Source: Hydractinia symbiolongicarpus (Eukaryota; Cnidaria; Hydrozoa; Anthoathecata; Hydractiniidae). From it: a stretch of 64,000 nucleotides of DNA. Shown here piece by piece: positions 22,944 to 33,898 of this stretch. The DNA lies in NCBI RefSeq assembly GCF_029227915.1, contig NC_079878.1, positions 6,572,001 through 6,636,000 on the forward strand, given 5' to 3'. The notes beneath the pieces are model-generated. The model was not told the DNA's origin and did no database searches. It was given only the letters and a program-made list of their open reading frames with translations. Position 1 is the stretch's first letter. The number at the start of each line of letters is the position of its first letter. Made by a program: the position numbers and the translations under genes.

Positions 22944-23117
22944 GTATATTCGTACGCACTTTAATATGACATAAAGTGCGTATTAATAGTGCATAGCGCT
23001 ATTCATACGTAGAAAAAAGGAAAAAGAATCCTAACCCTAACCCTAAAGCACTTTACGTACGAATAGCGGATGAACATATACATACGCAAAAATGGGCAAA
23101 AGTGCGTACGAATATAC
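22944..23117. mobile_element. Foldback/MITE with 19-bp inverted ends and internal CCCTAA repeats
   Basis: GTATATTCGTACGCACTTT at 22944-22962 is exactly complementary to 23099-23117. Further partial repeats of 'aaagtgcgtattaatag' and 'ctttacgtacgaatagcgg' lie inside in both orientations, so several hairpins can nest. The centre carries CCTAACCCTAACCCTAAA (about 23030-23048). Confidence 0.7.
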
Positions 23118-23263
23118 ACTACGTTTGAGATTGGGGATATTTACAAAATATCCAATGCCCTGTTTTTTTCAATCAATGTCGTTTTCATGGTTTTCGCTTT
23201 TTAATGAAAAAAATATGAAACATGGAAAAATAGCTAACTAGTACCAAACAAACAGCCTATAAA

Positions 23264-23519
<256 letters not shown>

Positions 23520-23699
23520 TTCCTAATTTCCTGAAAGGTAATGCATGAGATTTTTCCTGTGTAGTGTAGGCAATTATTTAAACGCACCAGTTTTAGGGGT
23601 CATAGTCTATGTTTTTGGGTCGTGGTTGTGGTTTGGTGTCAATATTGGTATTATTTATTTTTATTTTACAAAAATTTCTGAGACAATATGTACAATGGC

Positions 23700-25990
23700 A
23701 GGCTCACCAAAAGGCAAATCAAAACCCAACAAAAACCATGGATTACTTCTGCCATCATAAAATCCATGTCTAAACGTGATTTTTATTTTCGGAAATTCAC
23801 TAAAGCCAAAGATCCAGATTCTAAATCAGAGTTCCGACAACTTTTCAAACGCTACCGAAACATGATTGTCAGCTTATGCAGACGAAGTAAAACAAACCAT
23901 TATACCAATTACTTTAACCTTTTTTCAAATAACATGCACAAAATTTGGGAGGGTGTTCGTAGCATTATTTCTACGAAACCGTCGAAATCTAATATTCCTA
24001 CCTCCATTCAGGTTGACGGTAAACTTGAGACAAACCAGATTGATATTGCCAATAGTTTTAATGACTTTTTTACATCCATAGCAAATTCTATTAGGAACAA
24101 AATTCCAGCTACATCCAAGAGGTACTCTGACTACCTCAAAAACCCAAACCCAGACTCAATTTTCTTATCACCTGTTACCCAAGAAGAAATCATCGGGATT
24201 ATTGGCAACATCTCTCCAGGAAAATCTTCTGGACCAAACAGTATTCCAATCAAAATTCTAAGATTGTTGGAAAATGATATTTCCAAACCTATATCAATTT
24301 TGATCAATCTTTCGTTTGAATCTGGTAACTTTCCTAGATCTTTAAAAACATCCAGAGTGGTGCCTGTTTACAAAAACAAAGGTTCTTCTATAGATGTGTC
24401 AAATTACAGACCAATCTCATTATTGTCAAAGATTGAGAAAATCTATGAAAAGGTTATGTACAACAGAATCATAGGCTTTCTCAACAACCATAATATCCTA
24501 TATCCCAAACAGTTTGGATTCAGAAAACAGCATTCAACATCACAGGCTGTGCTTACTATAGTTGAACGCATTAGACATTGCCTTGACAAAGGTGAGCTTG
24601 CCTGTGGAGTGTTTGTCGACTTACAAAAAGCTTTTGATGCTGTTGACCACAAAATCCTTCTATCCAAGCTAAATCACTATGGTATTGGGGGAAAAGCAAA
24701 TGATTGGTTCAGGTCTTATTTAACTGGTCGTCTCCAGTATGTCTCAATCGGTGAATTCAAATCTCAACTTAAAGCCATTCTACATGGTGTGCCTCAAGAC
24801 TCTGTTCTTGGTCCGCTGCTGTTCTTGTTGTATATTAATGATCTGCATAATTGTATCAAATCGTCAGAGACCTATCATTTTGCTGATGACACTCATCTGC
24901 TGAAATTCTCAAAATCACTAGAATCCCTTTGTAGAGGGATGAATGCTGATCTTAAACGCCTTGTGTGTTGGCTTAACGCCAACAAAATATCACTGAACTC
25001 CAGCAAAACAGAGTTTCGTGTATTTAGATCCCAATCTCGTAGGCTTGAATTTTTACCTTTTTTGATTCTATGCGGTAAGCAAAAGTGTGAATTACCTGGG
25101 TGTTCATGTTGATGAACATCTTTCCTAGAAGTATCATGTCTCATCTGTGGCTACTAAACTTCAAAGAGCCAATGGGATGTTATCTAAAATCCGTCACTAT
25201 GTTCCCCTAAAATCCCTGCTAAACATTTACCATGCTATCTTTAGTTCTCACTTAAGCTATGCTTGCCAAGTATGGGGCACTCAAGTCACCACAGTAGCCC
25301 ACAGAATACTTACCCTCCAAAAGGCTGCCCTTCAGTGAACCAAGATCCCCATCTTTGCCTATATTTGCAGAACTTGGAATTCTTAAATTCTTCGACCTAG
25401 TTAAAGTCCTTAACATTCAATTTATCCACAAATTCCTAAACTCTAACCTCCCATCTGACACACTTACCTCACTCAAATTTGATCGAATCTCACACTCTCA
25501 TGAAACTAGATGTAACACAATTGGTTTGCTTATTGAACCAACAGTTAACACATCGACGTTTGGATCTTTTTCATTCTCTAGAATCTCCACATTACAGGGG
25601 AACAATCTACAAAGAAATTATCCTGATACTAACCTCACAAACTGTAAATTAAGCACAATCAAATCCCTAGCTACAAGTTTCTACATGAGTCAATACATCA
25701 ACTAGCTTTCCTCTTCATTATTTTGTCTCATTACTTTTTTCTATTTGACTATATGGTACTGAATTTTCATTTATACTAATTATAATCAATAATGCTTTTT
25801 CATTTTAATCTTTGTAAACTTACAGTATTTACTGACATATGAAAATATTTCACATTTTTCTTGGTGGCTTTCTCCTTTGTTTAGCCTTGGCTATCGAAAA
25901 AGTCTCCTTCCTAATTGCTAATTTATTCTTTTAGTAATGTAAATTGTCATTTCTTAGGTAAATAAATGTTTACTTTACTTACTTACTGAA
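23700..25990 (+). mobile_element. 5'-truncated CR1/L2-like LINE with damaged ORF
   Basis: Homology to the intact LINE at 46425-49694 starts at KPWIT, just before the RT, so the PHD finger and endonuclease are gone, as in ordinary 5' truncation. The 474-codon segment 23688-25112 contains SNYRPISLLSKIEKIYEKV, CGVFVDLQKAFDAVDH, HGVPQDSVLGPLLFLLYIND and HFADDTHLL, that is RT blocks with the FADD catalytic pair intact. After a frameshift near 25050 it continues (25085-25338) with an in-frame TAG replacing a Trp codon (LSWK), and a further frame change reaches 25705. The 3' end is a tail of TTTACTTTACTTACTTAC at about 25965-25987. The PQD in place of PQG in the RT motif is shared with the copy at 39050. 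Confidence 0.9.
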
Positions 25991-26155
25991 GGTGGAAAAG
26001 AAAAAATTGATTTTCTATGTCCTAATTTGAGAATACATAGAAATATTCCTATAGGTTAATTTTTCATGTTAGAATTGTGCTGCTCAAGTGGATGTGAGGG
26101 ATTAACATTTGAAAAACATAGTAAACTTAAACTTAGCAATTAGTTACAAATAAAT

Positions 26156-29100
26156 ATGAAGTTATACATATTTTTGATTTGTATCGCATTTGTGTTTGGG
26201 GAACAAGAGATAAAGAAAAGAAAGATCCCAACACTGAAATTTACCAATGACAATGTTGGAGTATATGTGTTTGATGATCTTGTGCATCCTGCTGTTGGAA
26301 GTGCAATGCGACAGTATTTGGCGAGGTATGTTTTTGTTAATTCTGTTTCACGATAATTATATTGAACTTTATACTTCCATTAAATTTTAAAATTCATCAG
26401 AAATAGTTTGGTATAAAGCCTAAATAAACAGGCTTGTGTGTTAACCGCAGCTAAAATGTGTGTTAGTTATGAACAAGCCTGTGGAATAACTCACTTTGGC
26501 AGGAAAACAAAAGAGAAACATTATTTGATATGATGACATCAACAATGACCTATGCGAAAAAAACTTTTTTACAAATTTTTTTTACCCATTTCATCTATTG
26601 TGAAGAGCTTTTAACGATTAATTACGAAGATATAACTGTTTAAAGATTTTCGTGACGTTATCAAAGACCCACCATTGTAAAAAAAAGTAGTATTAGAAAT
26701 TGTTTTGGCTAGAGCTTGAAAATTATTTGCACCACTACCACGTTTCCAAGCTATTTGGTGGCAAAGTTAAAGCACACTGTAATGGCTTTATTTTTTCAAA
26801 TTAAGGTAATGTCCGTTAATTTAATGTGTTCAAAAGAAAAACGAACACATCCTCTATGACAGTCACAAATAAACAGAAAGTTTAAGTATTCATTTACAGG
26901 AGGTACATTTTATTAGTAGCATTGTAAATTTAGCCTATTTTAAGTATGAAAAAAAATCTACAAATTGTCCTGAGTTAGGAAAATTTACCCTATGAATTAG
27001 AAAACAAATCATCAACTTCACTTTTACCCTGTTATTTAAATTGTTAAAAAATGCTATAAAGTTGTTATAAGAATTTACTCAACCATTCCTTAGCGGAAAG
27101 TCAAACAATTTAAAATATTATCAGCAAACCTTGCTAAAGCATTACTTGTGGTCACTCACAAATAGTTTGATTTGATGTTAAAATCACCCAGACCAAAATT
27201 TTGTCCTGAACCATTTATTTCAACCCATTGTACAATTTGATTAGGTAGCATGTACTGCATCTCCATAATTCTTATATCAAGATGTACAGACATTTAGTGC
27301 AGTTACTTATGAAATTTTCGACATTAAAAATCATGTGTAACTGCTAACCGAAAAACAACTTGCCTACAGGATTTACCATGCATATGCATTACACTCTGTA
27401 CTTAATTTTTTTTAGATTTCTGTTAACTGCCAATTATTAAAAGTTATTCTTTATATATGATGTACTTAGTTTCTTTTTTACCCACTAAACTTTTCCTCTA
27501 CTGCTAACCAATATCAGCTCTTATTTTCAGCGAAAGGAAAATCAAAACCCTTTTGTTGGGTTGCATTTGTGCAAAAAATCTTGTAGAGAGTACATCAAGA
27601 TTTTGTTAATGCAATTGGTACTCCTTTCATAATACTCTTTGTAAGCACACAATTGTAAACAAGCACTTGTGGCTAAATATTCCAATTTTATATGTGTTTT
27701 TGGTATGGAATTGTTGACTCTTAATTTATGTGTATGCTATGCTGTGTTTTTACAATGCTGGCTGGTATTCTTTTATATCTTAGAGGAGAATATTCGTACT
27801 CATATTTATACCCAGACCCTTACGAAAACATGCCAGAAATTCCAAACAGTGGCAATCTTCATTGGAGAGCCTTTGTATCACCAGCTAACTTAATAAAAAT
27901 GAGAATGTGGAAATACATAAGAGAATGTTACAAAAGCTTACCAGATGATATTGTTCAGGGCCGGAGGTTTCTGCCATATGAAGCAACTGGTATACTGTTA
28001 CAACGAGGAGATTTTCCTGTTGCATTTAAAGGTGAATGGCTAACAACTTAATCTAAACGTTTAATACTTAACTAGTTCTTTGCATGACACTACCAATGAG
28101 TAATACCAATTTTTATTGTCTTAACGATCAAAGTACCTTGATTTTATGATTCTGTATCTTGCAAGTCCAGAGAGAAAAGATTTACATCAGCATGCTTTTT
28201 ATTGAACATATGAAACACTTTAAATTTATTTAAAAAAAAAATTTAGTGGAAAAGAGAAAACGTTATAAAAATACTTGGCAAGGACTTGGCAAACACTGTC
28301 TTAACCTGATTTGGTCTGGGGGTTTTTCGAACATACTATGACGGGGGGATTCCCCACCCTCAATAACTTTTCATAGGGTTGTTCAAATTGGATCAAACTT
28401 GGCAGTAATAAATTTTTGGTTGCGTCAGCACATTTTCTGTGACGTCATCAGAAGCTTGAAATTTGTTAAAAATGCCAATATCTGCTTAAAATTTAATTAC
28501 TTTTGTTCTAGAGCGATTATTTACATTCTGTTTGAAGTTTCTAAAAGCTAAATAAAATTCATTTAACATATCTTCTGGTTTTTACATGTATTGCATTAAA
28601 AATTGCCAAAAATTGCCCGAAAACCCGGATTTTTTCGATTTTTGGGTAAACCCGACAGAATCAAAAAATCAGATTAGTCACAATTATGCAAAATAATTCT
28701 TCTTGATGAAACAAAGTTGTGATGCAAGTTTCAAGTTCTAAGGATAATCCTAACAAGAGTTATTACATTTTCCACATTATAAGGATTTCATAGAGATTTT
28801 TAGGGGTAGTTTCGAGTAATGTCAATATCAAAGCCTTTAAAAGGTATGGGACCTAAAAATTTAGCATGCAGGTGTCTAATAGATAAATATTGAAACTCAG
28901 CAAGTATCATAGCCATATCACAAAGCAATAAGGAGTTATTAAAAAAACCCTGGACCGAATCATTTTGTCACCTTAGACTCCCTTAAACACCTATTATTAA
29001 ATGGAATCTATATAGAAGCAATTTTCCTCTTTCACATATCCTACTAATTTTAAGCTAAAAATTAAAAAACGTTCTCATGGTGAAATTAACAAAAAGTTCA

Positions 29101-32100
29101 ATGTGTTTATTTACAGGGGAAGAAGATGCAACCGATAAAATTTTTATCCGTATTTTTCTAACTCCAAAGATGGGCAAAAACGCATACAGCGATCAAACAT
29201 TTTACGATGAAAATGATGAGATTTTTGCTTCTATTCATCCTAAAGTGAATCGTATTGTTGCTTGGTATGGAAACGTGTCAACACTGTTTCGCCCTCCGTC
29301 AATGGGAAACCAGCAGCCAGAATACAGCCTTTTTTTGAAGCTAACTCCTGATACTACCTTGTTTAACAAAGCTTGTGAGGATTTTAATGTGAGTTCTTGT
29401 ATTTCGATTTGAATTCTGTATTTCAATGTGGGTTATTTTGCCCTGATTTATTTGTTTATATAAAAAGTTTTTTAAACTTTTTAATGTAGGAAAAGAAAGA
29501 AAAAATGCTTGAAAGCAAAAAGCTTCCATTCCCATTCAAGAATTCTGTCAATAAAATCGATTATGACAAAATAAATTTTTCTGATCATCTGGTTGGTCAG
29601 TACTTTGATAGAGATAATAACGTTGTCGCATTTTTCGATGATATATTTCCAAAAGAGTTTGTAGATGCTGTGCGAACCTACTATACCCATTATCACAGTG
29701 GGTTGGGATATAATCCATATGATCCTGCATCATCAGAAACACACGATAATGTTAACTGGTTGATACAACTCGAGGTATTTTTTCATTTTTAACTGAATAT
29801 CAATTTTTATCTATTTATATATATATATGTATATATATATTTATCATTAATATAACTTCCATTTTAAAGTTGCATAGTTTCAAATACAAATATCTCGACC
29901 TTTCCTTTTCTCTAGGGGATAGGGGGCAAGGGTGTGACTGTCTGAAATAGTGTTATAATCCTGTTTCAGTTTAAAAACTAAGTGATCTGTTTCTGGGCGT
30001 CACTCATTTGATAATTTTTCTGGTTCAAAATAAAAGGATATCTTCGCCATGTTAGTTCAGTGTACTTTATATTGACTCTAAGATGTTACTTGTTTTCAGC
30101 CCGAATCCGTTCTTAACACGCCATACATCGAAATGATAAAAAGAATGACAGCATTTTTGACAAACAAAACAGACTGGTACCCTTACGATGTATCTTGCAA
30201 TTTAATCCAACATACTCATCATACTAGAATACATCTTGACTGTACTAACCAAGAGGTGACTTTTGTTTTCTTTTTCCATGCGTAGTTTTTTCAGTCATTT
30301 CATGTTCTCTGTAAATTATCGCAAAGCCTGTTAAATGACCCTTTGTTTCAACAAAAGCTAAAATATACATATATATTTTTTTAAGTATGAATTCACTTTT
30401 TTGATGTACTTAAATCCCAACTGGACCGAAGATATGTACGCTGAGACTTCATTCTATCAGTTTGATAAAGAAACACTTGAACGAATCGAACAAATGAGTT
30501 ACGATAAAGTTGACAGGGAAGGTTTGGAGTCGTATGATCTGTTGGGTATGCTAGTTACTTTCACCTTTCTGTTTAAAATAACATTGTGTTGGTCCTATGC
30601 AAGAAATATTAATCGCGAGAATCCGAAATTATTTTCGAAGGATTAACAACGCGAACCTTTTTTAAGGATTGGACAAGTGAGATAGGGGAGGCTAAATGAC
30701 GTAACTTTTATTAGACCATTATACAACTTAGTACTAGACCACCCAATATTTAAAAAACATTTAGAACCAGAAAAGAAGTTATAATTTGTTGTAGAAGATT
30801 GTACAGAAAAAAAAAATTCGTAACTATAAGGTGCCATTTTAAGTGTTAAGTTAACATCTTTTACAGTAATACAAATAATGGTAGCTAACCAATTTCCATA
30901 GATAGATAGATAGATAGATGTGCATATTTTACATGACTAGCCTCACAAATATCGAGGGATATACCCTGTCTATTATTTCCAGGAGGGACCATGACTTAGA
31001 TGGAGAGTCCTAGAGTATTTAATACTCATTTTAAGCTACTCAGACCCAATTAGGGCCCGCGCTCTACTAGACAACTCCCGGCAACATCCAACGGTCCACA
31101 TAGCGTGCCATCTCCCCAATTTTCCTCACATACTTCGGGTTAACCGGGCGTTAACCCGGAGCTATGGTAACATTCACTCGCCCATTTTGAATCGCCGTGA
31201 AGAGGAATCGAAACCCGGTCTCCCGCACAGAGTACGAGAGCTATAACCACTAATCTACGGCGCCACGATACCATCTCTGTATGCCTATTTTCACATACAT
31301 ATTTTCAACTGTTTTATACAATTAAAAAACTATGATTGCTTTGAAACGTAAAAAGCTTATGAAGATAAACTCTTGACATAAAATTGATACCTGTAAATGA
31401 AAATACACTATTTTAACAGCCACTCAATATTGATAGCACAGGGACATAAACAATACCACATTTTGGTGTAGATGTCTAAGATAAAATAATTACGAACACG
31501 CACGTAAAGTGTTGTACTATTTTAGATTCCATCTTTTTTTTATTCAGCTGCTGCTATACCCAAGTTTGGTCGCATTGCGTTGTTCCGAAATTTAATCCCT
31601 CACTCAGCCAGGCCGCCTGCTCCAACATTTTTAGCTGCTCGCTACACATTTCCTGTTAAGGTGAGTTGGAACACACACTTTAGCTGCGCAAATGTTCGCG
31701 GACACAACCACGACCCAGTTTTGTGAATTTTGGAATTTTTGGTTCCGCATGTGGTGTAGTCGGTTCCGCATAAAGTGTAGTCTGTTTGGGGGAGCCCTAC
31801 TTACCTCCAATCGATAATATGTTGACTTTGCACAAAGTCACACTGATTTAATTTGATCAAACGAGTTTTGTTTGTTGTTTTAGCTTTCAGAAAGCCATAA
31901 TATGGGAAGAGCCAAAATGCTGCGCGAAGCATTGGAATATAAAACAGACGACATAGAAGAGGATCCCCTATACAATCCTCTGAAGATAGGAGAATACGCG
32001 CCATATTTGAAAGAAGAAAAACGAGACTGGGTGGAGAAGCATTTGCAAAAAATGAGAGATTGCAGAAAGAAAGACAACCAAAATGGAGTTCTCCAACTCG

Positions 32101-32150
32101 AAGCTCTCCTATTCCCCGAAAAGTTTCGTCCGACGAAAACAGAACTTTAA
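26156..32150 (+). CDS. Secreted tandem 2-oxoglutarate/Fe(II) oxygenase-like protein, 8 exons
   Basis: Exons: 26156-26325, 27784-28031, 29117-29388, 29490-29774, 30100-30255, 30386-30545, 31548-31660 and 31884-32150. All have GT/AG ends and matching phases and give 556 aa. The N-terminus MKLYIFLICIAFVFG is a signal peptide. Two homologous halves follow: VYVFDDLVHPAV (36) to LFRPPS (201), and VAFFDDIFPKEF (276) to YTFPVK (468). The second half has a prolyl-hydroxylase-like double-stranded beta-helix: iron ligands H370 and D372 in TRIHLDC and H449 in RNLIPHSARPP, with R452 or R462 as candidate 2OG contacts. In the first half the equivalent positions read FPVAF and NVSTLFRPP, so the iron triad is missing. 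A Lys/Glu-rich C-terminal tail ends in KTEL, reminiscent of an ER-retrieval signal. It would act in the ER or outside the cell; the substrate is unknown. I do not recognise an exact named orthologue. Confidence 0.88.
30901..31265 (-). mobile_element. tRNA-derived SINE, longest copy, inside intron 6 of the oxygenase gene
   Basis: Read on the minus strand it starts TGGCGCCGTAGATTAGTGG (A-box region) with GGTTTCGATTCC-type B box and the conserved body, and ends in 'atgcacatctatctatctat', a (TATC)n tail of five units (30901-30920). It is antisense to the host gene. This copy includes an extra 'gacagggtatatccctcg' segment also present at 38840, so it is closer to that copy than to 8912. Confidence 0.88.
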
Positions 32151-33898
32151 TAAGGCGTTGTAAATGTGGTTTCGTGATTTCTTTAGTGTTGTTTTTTTTG
32201 TATTTCTTGCCTTTTTTGGTTTTTTATTAATTTTTTGTTGACTGCATTTCGTTTTTTATAGTTGTATATTTTGCCAAAAAGCAAGTTATTTATTAGACTT
32301 GATTTAGAATTTTTTGTATGACATTTTAAATGGTTTTTTATACCTTAATATTTACTATGAAATTTTGCTGTAATTTTTTTTTCAACAGTTAGCTACGGTC
32401 GCAGGACTGTCAGAATGTAAACTATCGTATTCTTTGCAAATTCTTAAGTTCGGATTTTTTTAACGGAGTTGGGGCATTGTTTTTTATAAGTAACTTGGTT
32501 TTTCAACAGGAAGGAATTCTTGACCCAAATATTCTGTTTAACCCATTCAAGTATCAAATTTTCTGTTTTTTTATTTCGAATAGATAAATTTTGGCATACA
32601 ATGTTAAAGAATTTCGTCCCAGTGTTGCTTATAAAAGAGCGTAATTGTAAAAAATTGAAGTGGTTAGATAAAAAAGAAGTAACTGTCCTGTTCATTTTTC
32701 TTCCCTTCTTTTTCAAAAGACAACTACTCATTCTCAAAAATTCAGCATTGGAGGAAAACTTCTTTAGTATAGTGTCCAAGTGATAAAAAGATACAAAGGT
32801 GGGACCCGTTGTATTTTATGCTTATCCTAATAACACCAAGCACCAAAATGAAGATACTAACAGTAAAAACATATTTAAAATGCGTGTTTGTAAGATTTTT
32901 TTTACCGGTTTATAAAAAATTTAGCACTACCTTGTAGGTGCTACACATACTTCAGACATTTTAGGGACAGACAAAATAAACGTAATTTCGTCACACATAA
33001 CTTTATGAAGACGAAAATACTTCCAAGTGCAACAAAATACGATAGTATATAATGACGCCAAATGCTTGCGCAAACGTAGTTAGTTTTAACTACGAAACTT
33101 TTAAAACTGTTATTGTGGCTAGAGTTAAGAAAATTTAAAACTTTCGCAAGGTTTTTAAAATGACGTCTGTGACAATCACAAATTATTGAAATATGAAAAC
33201 CAGCTAAATTTTCTGTTTTTTGTTTTGACAGCGTAGCCTGTCTGTTTCTAATCTGCAAACCGCTATGGTTTGCAACTTTTTTTCTTAAGAAATAATGACG
33301 TCATTTTTGTTTAATTTTAATATGTCAAAAAAGGCGGAAACCCAGAGTTAAAATATGCTAGTAGAGTACACGTTCCATCGAACCTCGTCCCCCGGGTATC
33401 TTGTATCTTTTCTGACATCCATCGCTGTCCCGATGCTTTTACTCGTGTTTTTGTAAGGAAACGTTTTCTTTTAGACACTTGCAATATTGCTTAGCTGAAT
33501 TCTTCATCCATTTTTAATTTTACATGCTACTAAGAGTTATAATAAATACTCGGTCTTCTTTTTTAATTTGAAATCAGCGACTGGGCAAAAATATTTCTAG
33601 AAAAGACCACGGGTTGAAGTAAATGTGCCCACTGTATCAAGCACATAATTAGCGCCCGAGGCGTTTAATTTGATGATAGCGATAGACATTATTTGCAACA
33701 AACAAAGGCAGAAAATTGGAATTATTTCGCATGGATCGCTTTTAGAGTCCAGAAGTACGTAATGACTGAAGCTAGGAAGTTAGTAATAGTCAATTTGACG
33801 TCATTGTTAGAACAATTTGAAAGGACGTCAGATTTTACTTTGTCATAATCGTATCTTCACAAGTGGCGCAGACATAATAAAGTTTTTCCTTTATCAAC
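32151..33898. other. Intergenic, no gene seen
   Basis: 3' UTR of the oxygenase gene, then spacer. At about 33378-33417 'gaacctcgtcccccgggtat' followed by 'cttgtatcttttctgac' matches 54197-54231, a dispersed repeat word. No supported exon. Confidence 0.4.
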
